From NCBI GenBank assembly GCA_946610835.1, contig CAMOCU010000011.1, positions 1 through 10,761 on the forward strand: DNA of 10,761 nt, in the 5' to 3' direction. The position numbers and the translations under genes were made by a program. The notes under the pieces were generated by a model, which ran no database searches, had not been told where the DNA came from, and worked only from the letters and a program-made list of their open reading frames with translations. Shown piece by piece: positions 1 through 6,830 of the stretch (position 1 is the first letter of the stretch; each line of letters starts with the position of its first letter). Source of the stretch: an uncultured Clostridia bacterium (GTDB taxonomy: Bacteria; Bacillota; Clostridia; Oscillospirales; Acutalibacteraceae).

Positions 1-284
1 GCAAAATGAGCCCGTCCGCGCTCGATATCGGCGGCAGCGCGCTGGCTGTGTCGCAATTCACGCTGTGTGCCGACTGCCGCAAAGGCAACCGTCCCTCCTT
101 TACCGGTTCCGCCGCGCCCGAAGAAGCCAAAGCGCTCTATGCGCATTTTGCCGCGCGTCTGCGTGCCGAAGGCGTTCCGACGGCCGAAGGCGTTTTTGCC
201 GCCGATATGCAGGTTTACATCCAAAACGACGGTCCGGTCACGATTTGGCTGGATTCTGATATTTTCAAACAAAGCCGGAGATAA
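1..284 (+). CDS. dtd: D-aminoacyl-tRNA deacylase, C-terminal part
   Basis: The 3' two thirds of a DTD-family gene, cut by the left edge of the window. The enzyme is a cytoplasmic homodimer that hydrolyses D-amino acids (and glycine) mischarged onto tRNA. Visible are the SQFTL motif (bases 51-65) followed by an alanine-aspartate stretch and RPSFTG, and near the C-terminus NDGPVT (225-242), which carries the Gly-cisPro pair used for chiral selection. The ATG at 6 is not the start: it is the internal methionine of the conserved K-M segment and the frame is open upstream through a lysine codon at 3-5. About 94 codons are present of a usual 145-150. The stop is 3 bp before the next gene, so they are surely co-transcribed. 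In many Firmicutes the (p)ppGpp synthetase gene rel lies just upstream, outside this window. Identification is secure. Confidence 0.95.
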   Translation, partial: KMSPSALDIGGSALAVSQFTLCADCRKGNRPSFTGSAAPEEAKALYAHFAARLRAEGVPTAEGVFAADMQVYIQNDGPVTIWLDSDIFKQSRR

Positions 285-287
285 CCT

Positions 288-923
288 ATGAACGTATATA
301 CTCTCCCCTTAGGGCCGCTTGCCGCCAACTGCTATGTGTTTGCAGACGACGACGGCAACGGCGTGGTCATTGATCCGGGAACGGACAGTGCGCCGCTGCG
401 TGATCTCTTGCGCGAGCATGTGCGCACGCTGCACTATATTCTGTTGACCCACGGCCATGCCGACCACATCGGCGGCGCAGCAGCGATGCGGGAAACAACC
501 GGCGCGCCCATTGCGATCGGTGCGCTCGACAGCCCGTATACCGACAGCGCACTTTGCATGGCCGCAGACATCGGCATGCCCTTTACCCCTTTTCGTGCAG
601 ACATACTGCTGCAGGAGGGCGATACGGTTGATTTTGCATCACATTCACTGCGCGTGCTCCATACGCCCGGACACACACCCGGCGGCGTCTGCTATCTTGA
701 CGAGCCGGATCGGCTGCTGTTTACGGGCGACACGCTGTTCTGCCTGACGGCAGGCCGGACAGATTTCCCCGGCGGCAGCCACCAACAGATGCTCGAATCG
801 CTGACACGCCTGCGCAATCTCGAAGGGGATTACACCGTTTATCCCGGCCATGAGCGTGCCACCACACTCGCGCACGAACGTGTTCGCAATTTGTTCATGC
901 GCAGATTGGGGGATCGCCGATGA
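288..923 (+). CDS. MBL-fold metallo-hydrolase, glyoxalase II-like (GloB/YqgX type)
   Basis: A 211-residue metallo-beta-lactamase-fold hydrolase, a usual length for the short glyoxalase II-like group. All metal ligands are present: T-H-G-H-A-D-H with H55, H57, D59 and H60; H129 in HTPGHTPGG; D148 in GDTLF; H188 in YPGHE. The dinuclear (Zn/Fe) site therefore looks intact. The N-terminal LGPLAANCY segment is typical of bacterial GloB-like proteins. Family members hydrolyse thioesters such as S-lactoylglutathione, but a Clostridium-like host often lacks glutathione and the short form lacks the glutathione-binding C-terminal domain, so the substrate is unknown. The GGAG at 277-280, 7 nt before the ATG, supports the start. 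The gene sits 3 bp after dtd and its TGA overlaps the ATG of hemZ (ATGA), which suggests translational coupling. The fold is certain, the exact reaction is not. Confidence 0.93.
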   Translation: MNVYTLPLGPLAANCYVFADDDGNGVVIDPGTDSAPLRDLLREHVRTLHYILLTHGHADHIGGAAAMRETTGAPIAIGALDSPYTDSALCMAADIGMPFTPFRADILLQEGDTVDFASHSLRVLHTPGHTPGGVCYLDEPDRLLFTGDTLFCLTAGRTDFPGGSHQQMLESLTRLRNLEGDYTVYPGHERATTLAHERVRNLFMRRLGDRR

Positions 924-2404
924 TCCTTTTGAATCTGCAGGGACATGATTTTCATTATGAAGCGGAAAACATCGTGCGCGTTTTTTACCCGGACGAACAG
1001 ATACGTGTCGTCTATGATGAACCGCCGCAGGGTCGCTTGACCTCCCGCATGGAAAAAAGCGGAAATATATTTTGCCTGACGGCACAATGGGACGGTGAAA
1101 CACAAACCGATACCCTGCCGGCCGATGTGCCGGATCTTGCCGCGCGGCAGGAACTGATGATGGCCACAACACTGTACCGTCTGCTGAGCAAACGGACGGG
1201 ATATGTTCCCGCTTGGGGTATTCTTACAGGTGTGCGTCCGTCCAAACTCATGCACACGCTCACGCGGGAGATGGGCGACGAGGGCGCACAGCGGTATTTT
1301 CGCGACACGCTGCTTGTGCGCGAAAACAAAACGGCGCTCGCCGCTGCTGTTGCACGTCAGGAAGCGCCGATCCTTGCCTCATCCAGCCGCGATTCTTACA
1401 GCTTGTATCTTTCCATCCCCTTTTGCCCTTCCAGATGCAGTTACTGTTCCTTCGTTTCCCATTCCATCACCGGTTCCGGCGCCAAAAAGCTGATTGATCC
1501 GTATGTCGGACTGCTGTGCCGCGAGCTGCAGCAAACCGGAGAGATCGCTGCGTCGCTGGGTCTGCGGCTCGAATCGGTCTACATCGGCGGCGGCACGCCG
1601 AGCATTCTCTCCGCCGCACAGCTGCGGCAGGTCTGCAGCGCCGTCGCGGACAGTTTTCCCTTGCCGACAGCACGGGAATTCACGGTCGAGGCAGGCCGTC
1701 CGGACACGATCGACGCGGACAAACTGCGCGCTCTGCGCGATGCCGGCGTTACACGCATCAGCATCAATCCGCAAACACTCAACGACGATGTGCTCACGCA
1801 TATCGGCCGCCGGCACACCGCACAGCAGATGCTCGATGCATTCCGCCTTGCCCGGGAAATCGGATTTGACAACATCAACACCGATCTGATCGCCGGGTTG
1901 GAAACGGACACGCCTGCCTCCTTTCACCGCACGCTCGAGGGTATTCTCGCGCTCGAGCCGGAGAATATTACCATTCACACACTCGCGCTCAAACGCTCCG
2001 CGCGCATGGTCACCGAGGACAAGGCCGCTGCCACGGGCGGTATGGCTGTGGCGCAAATGCTCGAGGATGGGCAGCACCTTTGCACTGCAGGCGGATATGT
2101 GCCGTATTACATGTACCGTCAGACCCGCTCTGTGGGCAATTTTGAAAACGTCGGCTGGTGCCGTCCGGGTTACGAGGGTCTGTACAACATCTTCATGATG
2201 GAAGAGTGTCACACAGTGCTTGCCTGCGGCGCGGGCGCGGTCACAAAGCTGCGCGATCCGGACAGCACGCATTTGGAACGGATCTTCAATTTCAAATATC
2301 CCTACGAATATATCAGCCGTTTTGACGAGTTGACCGCACGCAAAGCGCGTATAAAAGAGTTCTATCAGGAATACATTATAAAGACAACACCGCAAAGGAA
2401 GTGA
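920..2404 (+). CDS. hemZ: HemZ-type radical SAM protein (coproporphyrinogen dehydrogenase HemZ family)
   Basis: A 494-residue radical SAM protein, close to the roughly 500 residues of Bacillus subtilis HemZ. Residues 1-160 form the HemZ-specific N-terminal part, including the GILTGVRPSK segment near 100-110. The core begins with C169-x3-C173-x2-C176, the cysteines for the 4Fe-4S cluster that cleaves S-adenosylmethionine, followed by GGGTP at 223-227 for SAM binding. As in HemW and HemZ proteins, Phe178 follows the third cysteine where HemN carries a fourth cysteine. The family name implies oxygen-independent oxidation of coproporphyrinogen III, but for clostridial members this is annotation by homology, and no other haem gene is visible here. 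The ATG at 920 overlaps the stop of the preceding gene and has GGGGGA at 908-913. The family call is firm; the substrate is inference. Confidence 0.9.
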   Translation: MILLNLQGHDFHYEAENIVRVFYPDEQIRVVYDEPPQGRLTSRMEKSGNIFCLTAQWDGETQTDTLPADVPDLAARQELMMATTLYRLLSKRTGYVPAWGILTGVRPSKLMHTLTREMGDEGAQRYFRDTLLVRENKTALAAAVARQEAPILASSSRDSYSLYLSIPFCPSRCSYCSFVSHSITGSGAKKLIDPYVGLLCRELQQTGEIAASLGLRLESVYIGGGTPSILSAAQLRQVCSAVADSFPLPTAREFTVEAGRPDTIDADKLRALRDAGVTRISINPQTLNDDVLTHIGRRHTAQQMLDAFRLAREIGFDNINTDLIAGLETDTPASFHRTLEGILALEPENITIHTLALKRSARMVTEDKAAATGGMAVAQMLEDGQHLCTAGGYVPYYMYRQTRSVGNFENVGWCRPGYEGLYNIFMMEECHTVLACGAGAVTKLRDPDSTHLERIFNFKYPYEYISRFDELTARKARIKEFYQEYIIKTTPQRK

Positions 2405-2408
2405 TCGA

Positions 2409-4175
2409 TTGTCTACATCCTCAAGCAAAAAACAGACAATGCTCAACGGAGCGCTGATCCTCGCCGTATCCACGGTCGTGGTCAAACTGATCGGCGCACT
2501 GTATAAAATTCCGCTGACCAGCCTTTTCGGCGGCGTGGGCAGAGGGTATTTCAACGCGGCGTACAACATCTATACCCCCATTTTTGCCATTTCCATGGCC
2601 GGTCTTCCGGTTGCCGTTTCGCGACTGACCAGCGAAAGCATGTCGCTTGGCCGATTCGGGGAGGTACGCCAGATTCACCGTGTATCCACCAGACTTTTCC
2701 TCATCACAGGATGCATCGGCACGGCGCTGCTGTTTTTGCTGTCGTATCCGTATGTGCATTTTGTTGCGAGTATAAATGCGCTGCCGTCGATCCTTGCGGT
2801 TGCGCCGTCGGTCTTTTTCTGCTGCGCAATGTCTTCGTACCGCGGCTATTACGAAGGACTGCGGAACATGATACCGACCGCTGTCTCCCAGGTTATCGAA
2901 GCGCTCGGCAAGCTGGTGCTGGGCATCGGGCTTGCGTGGGGCGTGATGCAGATCGGCCTGCGGCAATATGAAAATACGGGACGCGTGTTCGGCAAAGCGG
3001 CCGACAGTCTTGATGTGGCGTACAGCTATATTTATCCCTACACCGCCGCGGCGGCCATCCTCGGCGTGACAATCGGCACGGTCGTCGGGCTGATCTATCT
3101 CATACTGCGGCACAAGATCCGCGGCGACGGCATCGACCGCACACAGCTCATCAATTCCCCGACGCAAAGCACCGACCGGGAAATTGCGCGGCGGATCATT
3201 ACCTTTGCAGTACCGATGGTCATCGGCTCGCTGATCACCAACATCACCAATCTGATCGACACAGCAACTGTGCAGCGCCGGCTGGAGGATGCATTCCGTG
3301 CCGCACCTGAAATCGTCAAATCCATGTATGCCTATTCTCTCCGGACATCCGGCACACTGGACAAAGATATACCGACCTACCTGTACGGCACGTACGGCGC
3401 GGCGCTCGATTTCCGCAATTTGATCCCGACAATCACCATGTCGCTGGGCATCAGCGTCCTGCCGGTACTTTCTGCCGCGTGGGCGGTCAAGGACAAAGAG
3501 CAGCTGCGTACCAATATCGAATCCGTGCTGCGTGTGACGATGCTCATCGCGCTGCCCGCCGGATTCGGCATGGCGGTTCTTGCCTCGCCCATTCTCAGCC
3601 TGCTGTACGGCAGCCACCCGGACATTGTTCCGATCGCTGCTCCGATCATGGCTGTCTACGGTTACGCCACTGCGCTCATGGCCGTATCCACGCCGATCGC
3701 CAATATGCTGCAGGGAATCGGGCGAACTGACGTCCCCGTCAAGGCGGCAATCGCCGGCGCGGTGGTCAAAATCTTCTGCAACTATATTCTTGTTGGCAAT
3801 CCGCGGTTCAACATCAACGGTGCGCCCATTGGCTCCATCGCATGTTATATTGTCATTGTGGCGATCAACCTGTTCTATCTGCTGCAGGTCAGCCGCGTGC
3901 GCGTGCGCGTCGGTTCCATCCTGCTCAAGCCTCTGCTGTGCGCGGCATGCAGCGCCGGCGCGGCATGGGGAACGTTCCGCCTTTGCGGCCGTTTTCTGCC
4001 CGCAGGTGTGCCGCACGCAGACTTAATCGGGCTTGCCGCAGCTGTCGGAGCGGCAGTGATTGTGTATCTGGCAACGCTGCTGCTGTTCAAAGGACTGTCC
4101 AAAGAGGATATTTCTATGCTTCCAAAAGGAGAAAAAATTGCAAAAGTACTTGAAAAATATAAAGTTTTGGGGTAA
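2409..4175 (+). CDS. SpoVB/YabM-like polysaccharide biosynthesis protein, MurJ-type lipid flippase
   Basis: A 588-residue polytopic membrane protein of the MOP/MVF exporter superfamily, which includes MurJ, SpoVB and Wzx. Its N-terminus (ALILAVSTVVVKLIGALYKI) is the signature start of the SpoVB group, and about 14 hydrophobic segments follow. Likely role: flipping of lipid-linked cell wall or spore cortex precursors across the membrane. The start is TTG at 2409, chosen because AAAGGAAG at 2394-2401 lies 7 nt upstream; the next in-frame ATG is at 2439 without a comparable site. It begins 4 bp after the hemZ stop. It is longer than the 518-532 residues of Bacillus homologues, with extra polar loops at about 180-205 and 289-325. 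Being followed by mazG, hup and rqcP matches the yabM position of Bacillus. It could be vegetative or sporulation-specific; the sequence does not decide this. Confidence 0.88.
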   Translation: MSTSSSKKQTMLNGALILAVSTVVVKLIGALYKIPLTSLFGGVGRGYFNAAYNIYTPIFAISMAGLPVAVSRLTSESMSLGRFGEVRQIHRVSTRLFLITGCIGTALLFLLSYPYVHFVASINALPSILAVAPSVFFCCAMSSYRGYYEGLRNMIPTAVSQVIEALGKLVLGIGLAWGVMQIGLRQYENTGRVFGKAADSLDVAYSYIYPYTAAAAILGVTIGTVVGLIYLILRHKIRGDGIDRTQLINSPTQSTDREIARRIITFAVPMVIGSLITNITNLIDTATVQRRLEDAFRAAPEIVKSMYAYSLRTSGTLDKDIPTYLYGTYGAALDFRNLIPTITMSLGISVLPVLSAAWAVKDKEQLRTNIESVLRVTMLIALPAGFGMAVLASPILSLLYGSHPDIVPIAAPIMAVYGYATALMAVSTPIANMLQGIGRTDVPVKAAIAGAVVKIFCNYILVGNPRFNINGAPIGSIACYIVIVAINLFYLLQVSRVRVRVGSILLKPLLCAACSAGAAWGTFRLCGRFLPAGVPHADLIGLAAAVGAAVIVYLATLLLFKGLSKEDISMLPKGEKIAKVLEKYKVLG

Positions 4176-4178
4176 AAT
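4150..4178 (+). promoter_or_regulatory. Predicted sigma-A promoter for mazG, overlapping the end of the flippase gene
   Basis: TTGAAA (4150-4155), a 17-bp spacer and TAAAAT (4173-4178): five of six matches to consensus in each box with ideal spacing. The -10 box includes the TAA stop codon of the flippase gene. Transcription would start near 4185, leaving a short leader before the mazG ribosome binding site. The AT-rich context stands out from the GC-rich coding sequence. It is predicted from pattern only. Confidence 0.6.
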
Positions 4179-4195
4179 GGTTTTTGCTTTCTGTT

Positions 4196-4203
4196 AAAAG
4201 GAG
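4196..4203 (+). promoter_or_regulatory. Ribosome binding site deciding the mazG start
   Basis: AAAAGGAG lies 3 nt before the ATG at 4207 and 12 nt before the ATG at 4216. Three nucleotides is too short for normal initiation, so the second ATG is preferred, although 12 nt is at the long end. Confidence 0.6.
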
Positions 4204-4215
4204 TTAATGTGGCTT

Positions 4216-5013
4216 ATGATCGACAATTTTGAATTCAAATCCCGTTATGATCTTGCGGATCTGCTGCACATCATGCAGTGTCTGCGCGCCCCGGGCGGCT
4301 GCCCGTGGGACGCGGCACAGACCCACGAGAGCATCAAAAAGAATCTGATCGAGGAAACGTACGAGGTCATCGAGGCCATCAACAAACAGGATCGGGATCT
4401 GCTGCTTGAGGAGCTGGGCGATCTACTGCTTCAGGTGGTTTTCCACGCAGAGATGGAAAACGAAAAGGGCAATTTCAATTTTGACGACGTATGCAACGGC
4501 GTCTGCCAGAAGCTTGTTGAACGGCACCCGCATGTATTCGGAACTGTCCGGGCAGACAATGCAGAGGAAGCATTGTCCAGCTGGGACGAGGTCAAGCGCA
4601 AAAAGAAAGGACAGAAAAAAGGCAGCGTCCCCATGCTGTCCATTCCTCGTGAACTTCCGGCGCTCATGCGTGCGGACAAAGTGCAGACAAAAGCCAAAAA
4701 AGTCGGCTTTGACTGGCCGGACATCTCCGGCGCACTGGACAAGCTCGAAGAAGAAACCGTCGAACTTAAGCAAGCCATCGACTCCGGAAACGCCGCAGAA
4801 ATCTCCATGGAACTGGGCGACCTGCTGTTCAGCGCTGTCAACGTCTCCCGGTTCGTCGGCTGCGACGCCGAGGAAGCGCTCACTGCCTCCACAGACAAGT
4901 TCATCGCACGTTTCCAAAAACTCGAAGCACTCGCTGCTGAACGCGGTCTCGATCTGGAAACCGCTTCTCTGGCACAGATGGACGCCCTGTGGGACGAGAT
5001 CAAATCAAAATGA
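4216..5013 (+). CDS. mazG: MazG nucleoside triphosphate pyrophosphohydrolase
   Basis: A 265-residue two-domain MazG protein (Escherichia coli MazG has 263), which hydrolyses (d)NTPs to monophosphate and pyrophosphate in the cytoplasm and is thought to clear aberrant nucleotides. Both repeats keep the all-alpha NTP-PPase metal motif: EETYE at 46-50 with E66/D69 in the first, and EETVE at 179-183 with E199/D202 in the second. The GGCPWD motif near residues 27-32 is the family hallmark. The ATG at 4216 is preferred over 4207 on ribosome binding site spacing and because homologues begin close to the NFE/K segment. A predicted promoter lies upstream and hup follows 58 bp downstream. In Bacillus the equivalent (yabN) carries an extra N-terminal methylase domain, which is absent here. 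Identification is secure. Confidence 0.95.
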   Translation: MIDNFEFKSRYDLADLLHIMQCLRAPGGCPWDAAQTHESIKKNLIEETYEVIEAINKQDRDLLLEELGDLLLQVVFHAEMENEKGNFNFDDVCNGVCQKLVERHPHVFGTVRADNAEEALSSWDEVKRKKKGQKKGSVPMLSIPRELPALMRADKVQTKAKKVGFDWPDISGALDKLEEETVELKQAIDSGNAAEISMELGDLLFSAVNVSRFVGCDAEEALTASTDKFIARFQKLEALAAERGLDLETASLAQMDALWDEIKSK

Positions 5014-5058
5014 ATGCGGTTCGCGCCGTATTTATCCGTAAACCGTAAAAATATTTTT

Positions 5059-5063
5059 GGAGG
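5059..5063 (+). promoter_or_regulatory. Ribosome binding site deciding the hup start
   Basis: GGAGG, 8 nt before the ATG at 5072. It rules out the in-frame TTG at 5057, which overlaps the site itself. Confidence 0.85.
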
Positions 5064-5071
5064 ATGTAATC

Positions 5072-5350
5072 ATGAACAAAACAGAATTGATTCAGGCTGT
5101 CGCTGCAAAAGCGGAACTGGACAAGAAAACCGCTGACAAAGCTGTCAACGCCATTGTGAGCGCAATCTCCGATGCTCTGGCCGCCGGCGAAAAAGTACAG
5201 CTTATCGGCTTCGGCACGTTCGAAGTACGCGAAAAGGCTGAAAAGCTTGCCCGTAACCCCAGAACAGGCGAAAACGTCACAGTTCCTGCCCGCAAAGTTC
5301 CCACGTTCAAAGTCAGCACACAGCTCAAAAGCGCTGTCAACAACGACTGA
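5072..5350 (+). CDS. hup: HU-type DNA-binding protein
   Basis: A 92-residue HU/IHF-family nucleoid protein, the standard length. The N-terminal helices (MNKTELIQAVA and following) form the dimer body; GFGTFEVRE at 46-54 is the family signature, and the DNA-embracing beta arm carries R61-N-P-R-T-G with the DNA-intercalating proline P63, followed by VPARKVPTFK. HU dimers bend and compact DNA without strong sequence preference. The start is fixed by GGAGG at 5059-5063. The gene is followed by a strong intrinsic terminator 29 bp after the stop, as expected for an abundant product. No convincing separate promoter was found in the 58 bp after mazG, so transcription may come from the promoter before mazG or from one inside it. 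Identification is secure. Confidence 0.97.
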   Translation: MNKTELIQAVAAKAELDKKTADKAVNAIVSAISDALAAGEKVQLIGFGTFEVREKAEKLARNPRTGENVTVPARKVPTFKVSTQLKSAVNND

Positions 5351-5379
5351 TTGCTGTCAATTCATCTGCACTGATGCAG

Positions 5380-5406
5380 AGGGGTGTTCTGCGGAGCACC
5401 CCTTTT
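5380..5406 (+). terminator. Intrinsic terminator after hup
   Basis: A 10-bp stem (arms 5380-5389 and 5394-5403, one G-T wobble) with a TGCG tetraloop, running directly into TTTT at 5403-5406. It lies 29 bp after the hup stop and 40 bp before the next start codon. Confidence 0.88.
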
Positions 5407-5446
5407 CTGTTTCTTTTGCAATTCATAGACGAAAGGAAGGTCGTTT

Positions 5447-5689
5447 ATGCGGCTGGACAAATATTTGAAAGTTTCGCGGCTCGTCAAGCGCCGCACGGTG
5501 GCCAACGAATTATGCGACGCCAAGCATGTGTCCGTCGGCGGTAAAGTCGCCCGCGCCTCCTACGAGGTCAAAGTCGGCGACGTGATCGAGATCCAGATGG
5601 GTCAAAACTGCATCCGCGCCGAGGTGCTGCAGGTGAGCGAATACGCCACCAAAGAGAATGCAGGCAACATGTATCGCCTGCTTTCCTGA
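5447..5689 (+). CDS. rqcP: RqcP/YabO-like S4-domain RNA-binding protein
   Basis: An 80-residue protein made up largely of one S4 RNA-binding domain (residues 1-60; begins MRLDKYLKVSRLVKRR, with the basic patch at R11 and K14-R16). It matches the RqcP (YabO, Hsp15-like) family, which binds stalled large ribosomal subunits near the P-site tRNA and helps RqcH add C-terminal alanine tails to incomplete chains. It is slightly shorter than the Bacillus protein (about 86). The AAGGAAGG just before the ATG supports the start. It lies 40 bp downstream of the hup terminator with no clear promoter of its own, so it may depend on read-through. Its place after mazG matches the yabN-yabO order of Bacillus. 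The family call is strong; functional equivalence to RqcP is inferred from size, domain and context. Confidence 0.88.
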   Translation: MRLDKYLKVSRLVKRRTVANELCDAKHVSVGGKVARASYEVKVGDVIEIQMGQNCIRAEVLQVSEYATKENAGNMYRLLS

Positions 5690-5707
5690 AAGGATTCTTG
5701 AACAAAC

Positions 5708-5711
5708 GGAG
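5708..5711 (+). promoter_or_regulatory. Ribosome binding site deciding the aldolase start
   Basis: GGAG, 9 nt before the ATG at 5721. It argues against the in-frame ATG at 5658, which lies inside rqcP and would add 21 residues that are a frame-shifted reading of the rqcP end. Confidence 0.8.
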
Positions 5712-5720
5712 ATAGATCAG

Positions 5721-6815
5721 ATGATACTCAATGTTTTGACTGCATTTTCTACCCGCTACGGCAGCGACCCGGAACTGGTGCTTGCCGGCGGCGGCAATAC
5801 ATCCGCCAAGGAGGACGGCGTGCTGTATGTCAAAGCGTCCGGCACGGCGCTCTCACACATCACGAAAGACGGTTTTGTCGCCATGGATCGCGCTAAACTC
5901 CGTGCGATCATGGACAAAACCTACCCGTCCGATGACGGCCCGCGCGAGCAGGCTGCCCTCGCCGATTTGATGGATGCGCGTTTGCCCGGACAGGGCAGCA
6001 AACGCCCGAGCGTGGAAACACTGCTGCACAGTCTGTTTCCCATGCGGTATGTGCTGCATCTGCACCCTGCGCTTGTCAACGGCATGACATGCGCACGCGA
6101 TGGCGCGGCATGGTGCGCCAAACTGTTCCCGGACGCCGTATGGATCGGCGAGAGCAAACCCGGTTACATGCTCGCCAAAAACTGCAAGACTGTGCTTGAC
6201 GCATACCACGCCGCATACGGCCGGGACGCGTCGCTGCTTTTCTTACAAAATCACGGTGTGTTTTTTTCCGCGGACGATCCGCAGACGCTCGACGACATGC
6301 TGCAACACGTTTTGCAGACCCTGCGCAAACAGTGCGACATTCTTCCGGATCTGACAGATACTGTCTGCGCGGACACAGCTTTCAGCAAAGCGCTGGCCGA
6401 ATTGTACGGCAGTAACGCCGTGTGCCGATTCTCCGGCTGTGCGGATGCACTGCATTTTGCCGAAAGCAAGGACACTATGACGCCGCTGCGCGAGCCGTTT
6501 ACCCCAGACCACATTGTCTATTGCCGCGCGCATCCGCTGTATCTTGCTGATACAAAAAATGCTGCCGATGCATTTGCACAGTACCGCACTGCACACGGAT
6601 ATGCGCCGCGCGTGGTGTTTGTCCGCGGACAGGGCGTGTATACCGTTGCTGAATCAGACAGCCGTGCAGACACAGCGCTGCAGCTTGCACTGGACAGTAT
6701 TAAAATCGCCCGCTATGCCGAAAATTTCGGCGGCGCTTCCCCCCAGCGTCCTGCGTTGACCGATTTTATCGTTCACTGGGAAGTCGAGGCATATCGTGCC
6801 AAGCAGGCAAAGTAA
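5721..6815 (+). CDS. Class II aldolase-family protein (stand-alone RhaD-like half of bifunctional aldolase/dehydrogenase)
   Basis: A 364-residue class II aldolase/adducin-family protein. Visible are the phosphate-binding GGGNTS (23-28) and KASGT (38-42), a candidate catalytic E99 in RPSVETLLH, zinc ligands H113 and H115 in HLHP, and H178 in QNHG. The E-to-first-His spacing of 14 fits the long bifunctional rhamnulose-1-phosphate aldolase/dehydrogenase family (Bacillus YuxG type) rather than short FucA. The C-terminal part (about 255-364) also looks like the linker of those proteins: PDHIV, then RVVFVRGQGVY, ending near WEVEAYRAKQAK just where the dehydrogenase would begin. No Rossmann domain follows here. 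Likely reaction: zinc-dependent retro-aldol cleavage of a sugar phosphate; substrate unknown. It starts 31 bp after rqcP and precedes a PHP gene by 15 bp. No transporter or sugar kinase is nearby. Confidence 0.85.
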   Translation: MILNVLTAFSTRYGSDPELVLAGGGNTSAKEDGVLYVKASGTALSHITKDGFVAMDRAKLRAIMDKTYPSDDGPREQAALADLMDARLPGQGSKRPSVETLLHSLFPMRYVLHLHPALVNGMTCARDGAAWCAKLFPDAVWIGESKPGYMLAKNCKTVLDAYHAAYGRDASLLFLQNHGVFFSADDPQTLDDMLQHVLQTLRKQCDILPDLTDTVCADTAFSKALAELYGSNAVCRFSGCADALHFAESKDTMTPLREPFTPDHIVYCRAHPLYLADTKNAADAFAQYRTAHGYAPRVVFVRGQGVYTVAESDSRADTALQLALDSIKIARYAENFGGASPQRPALTDFIVHWEVEAYRAKQAK

Positions 6816-6830
6816 ACAATAGGAGACGTC

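Noticed and set aside
1379..2569. Open frame of 396 codons on the - strand opposite hemZ
   Set aside because: It runs across hemZ and into the flippase gene, has no family features and no ribosome binding site.
2421..4016. Long open frame of 531 codons on the - strand opposite the flippase gene
   Set aside because: The translation is rich in Arg, His, Asp and Gln with no recognisable motif, while the + strand gives a clear membrane protein. It is a reverse-strand artefact of GC-rich codon use.
5014..5058. Separate promoter for hup in the gap after mazG
   Set aside because: The AT-rich stretch holds -10-like sequences but nothing like a -35 box at 16-18 bp.
5658..5720. Upstream start of the aldolase at 5658
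   Set aside because: It lies inside rqcP and has no ribosome binding site, while the ATG at 5721 has GGAG at ideal distance.
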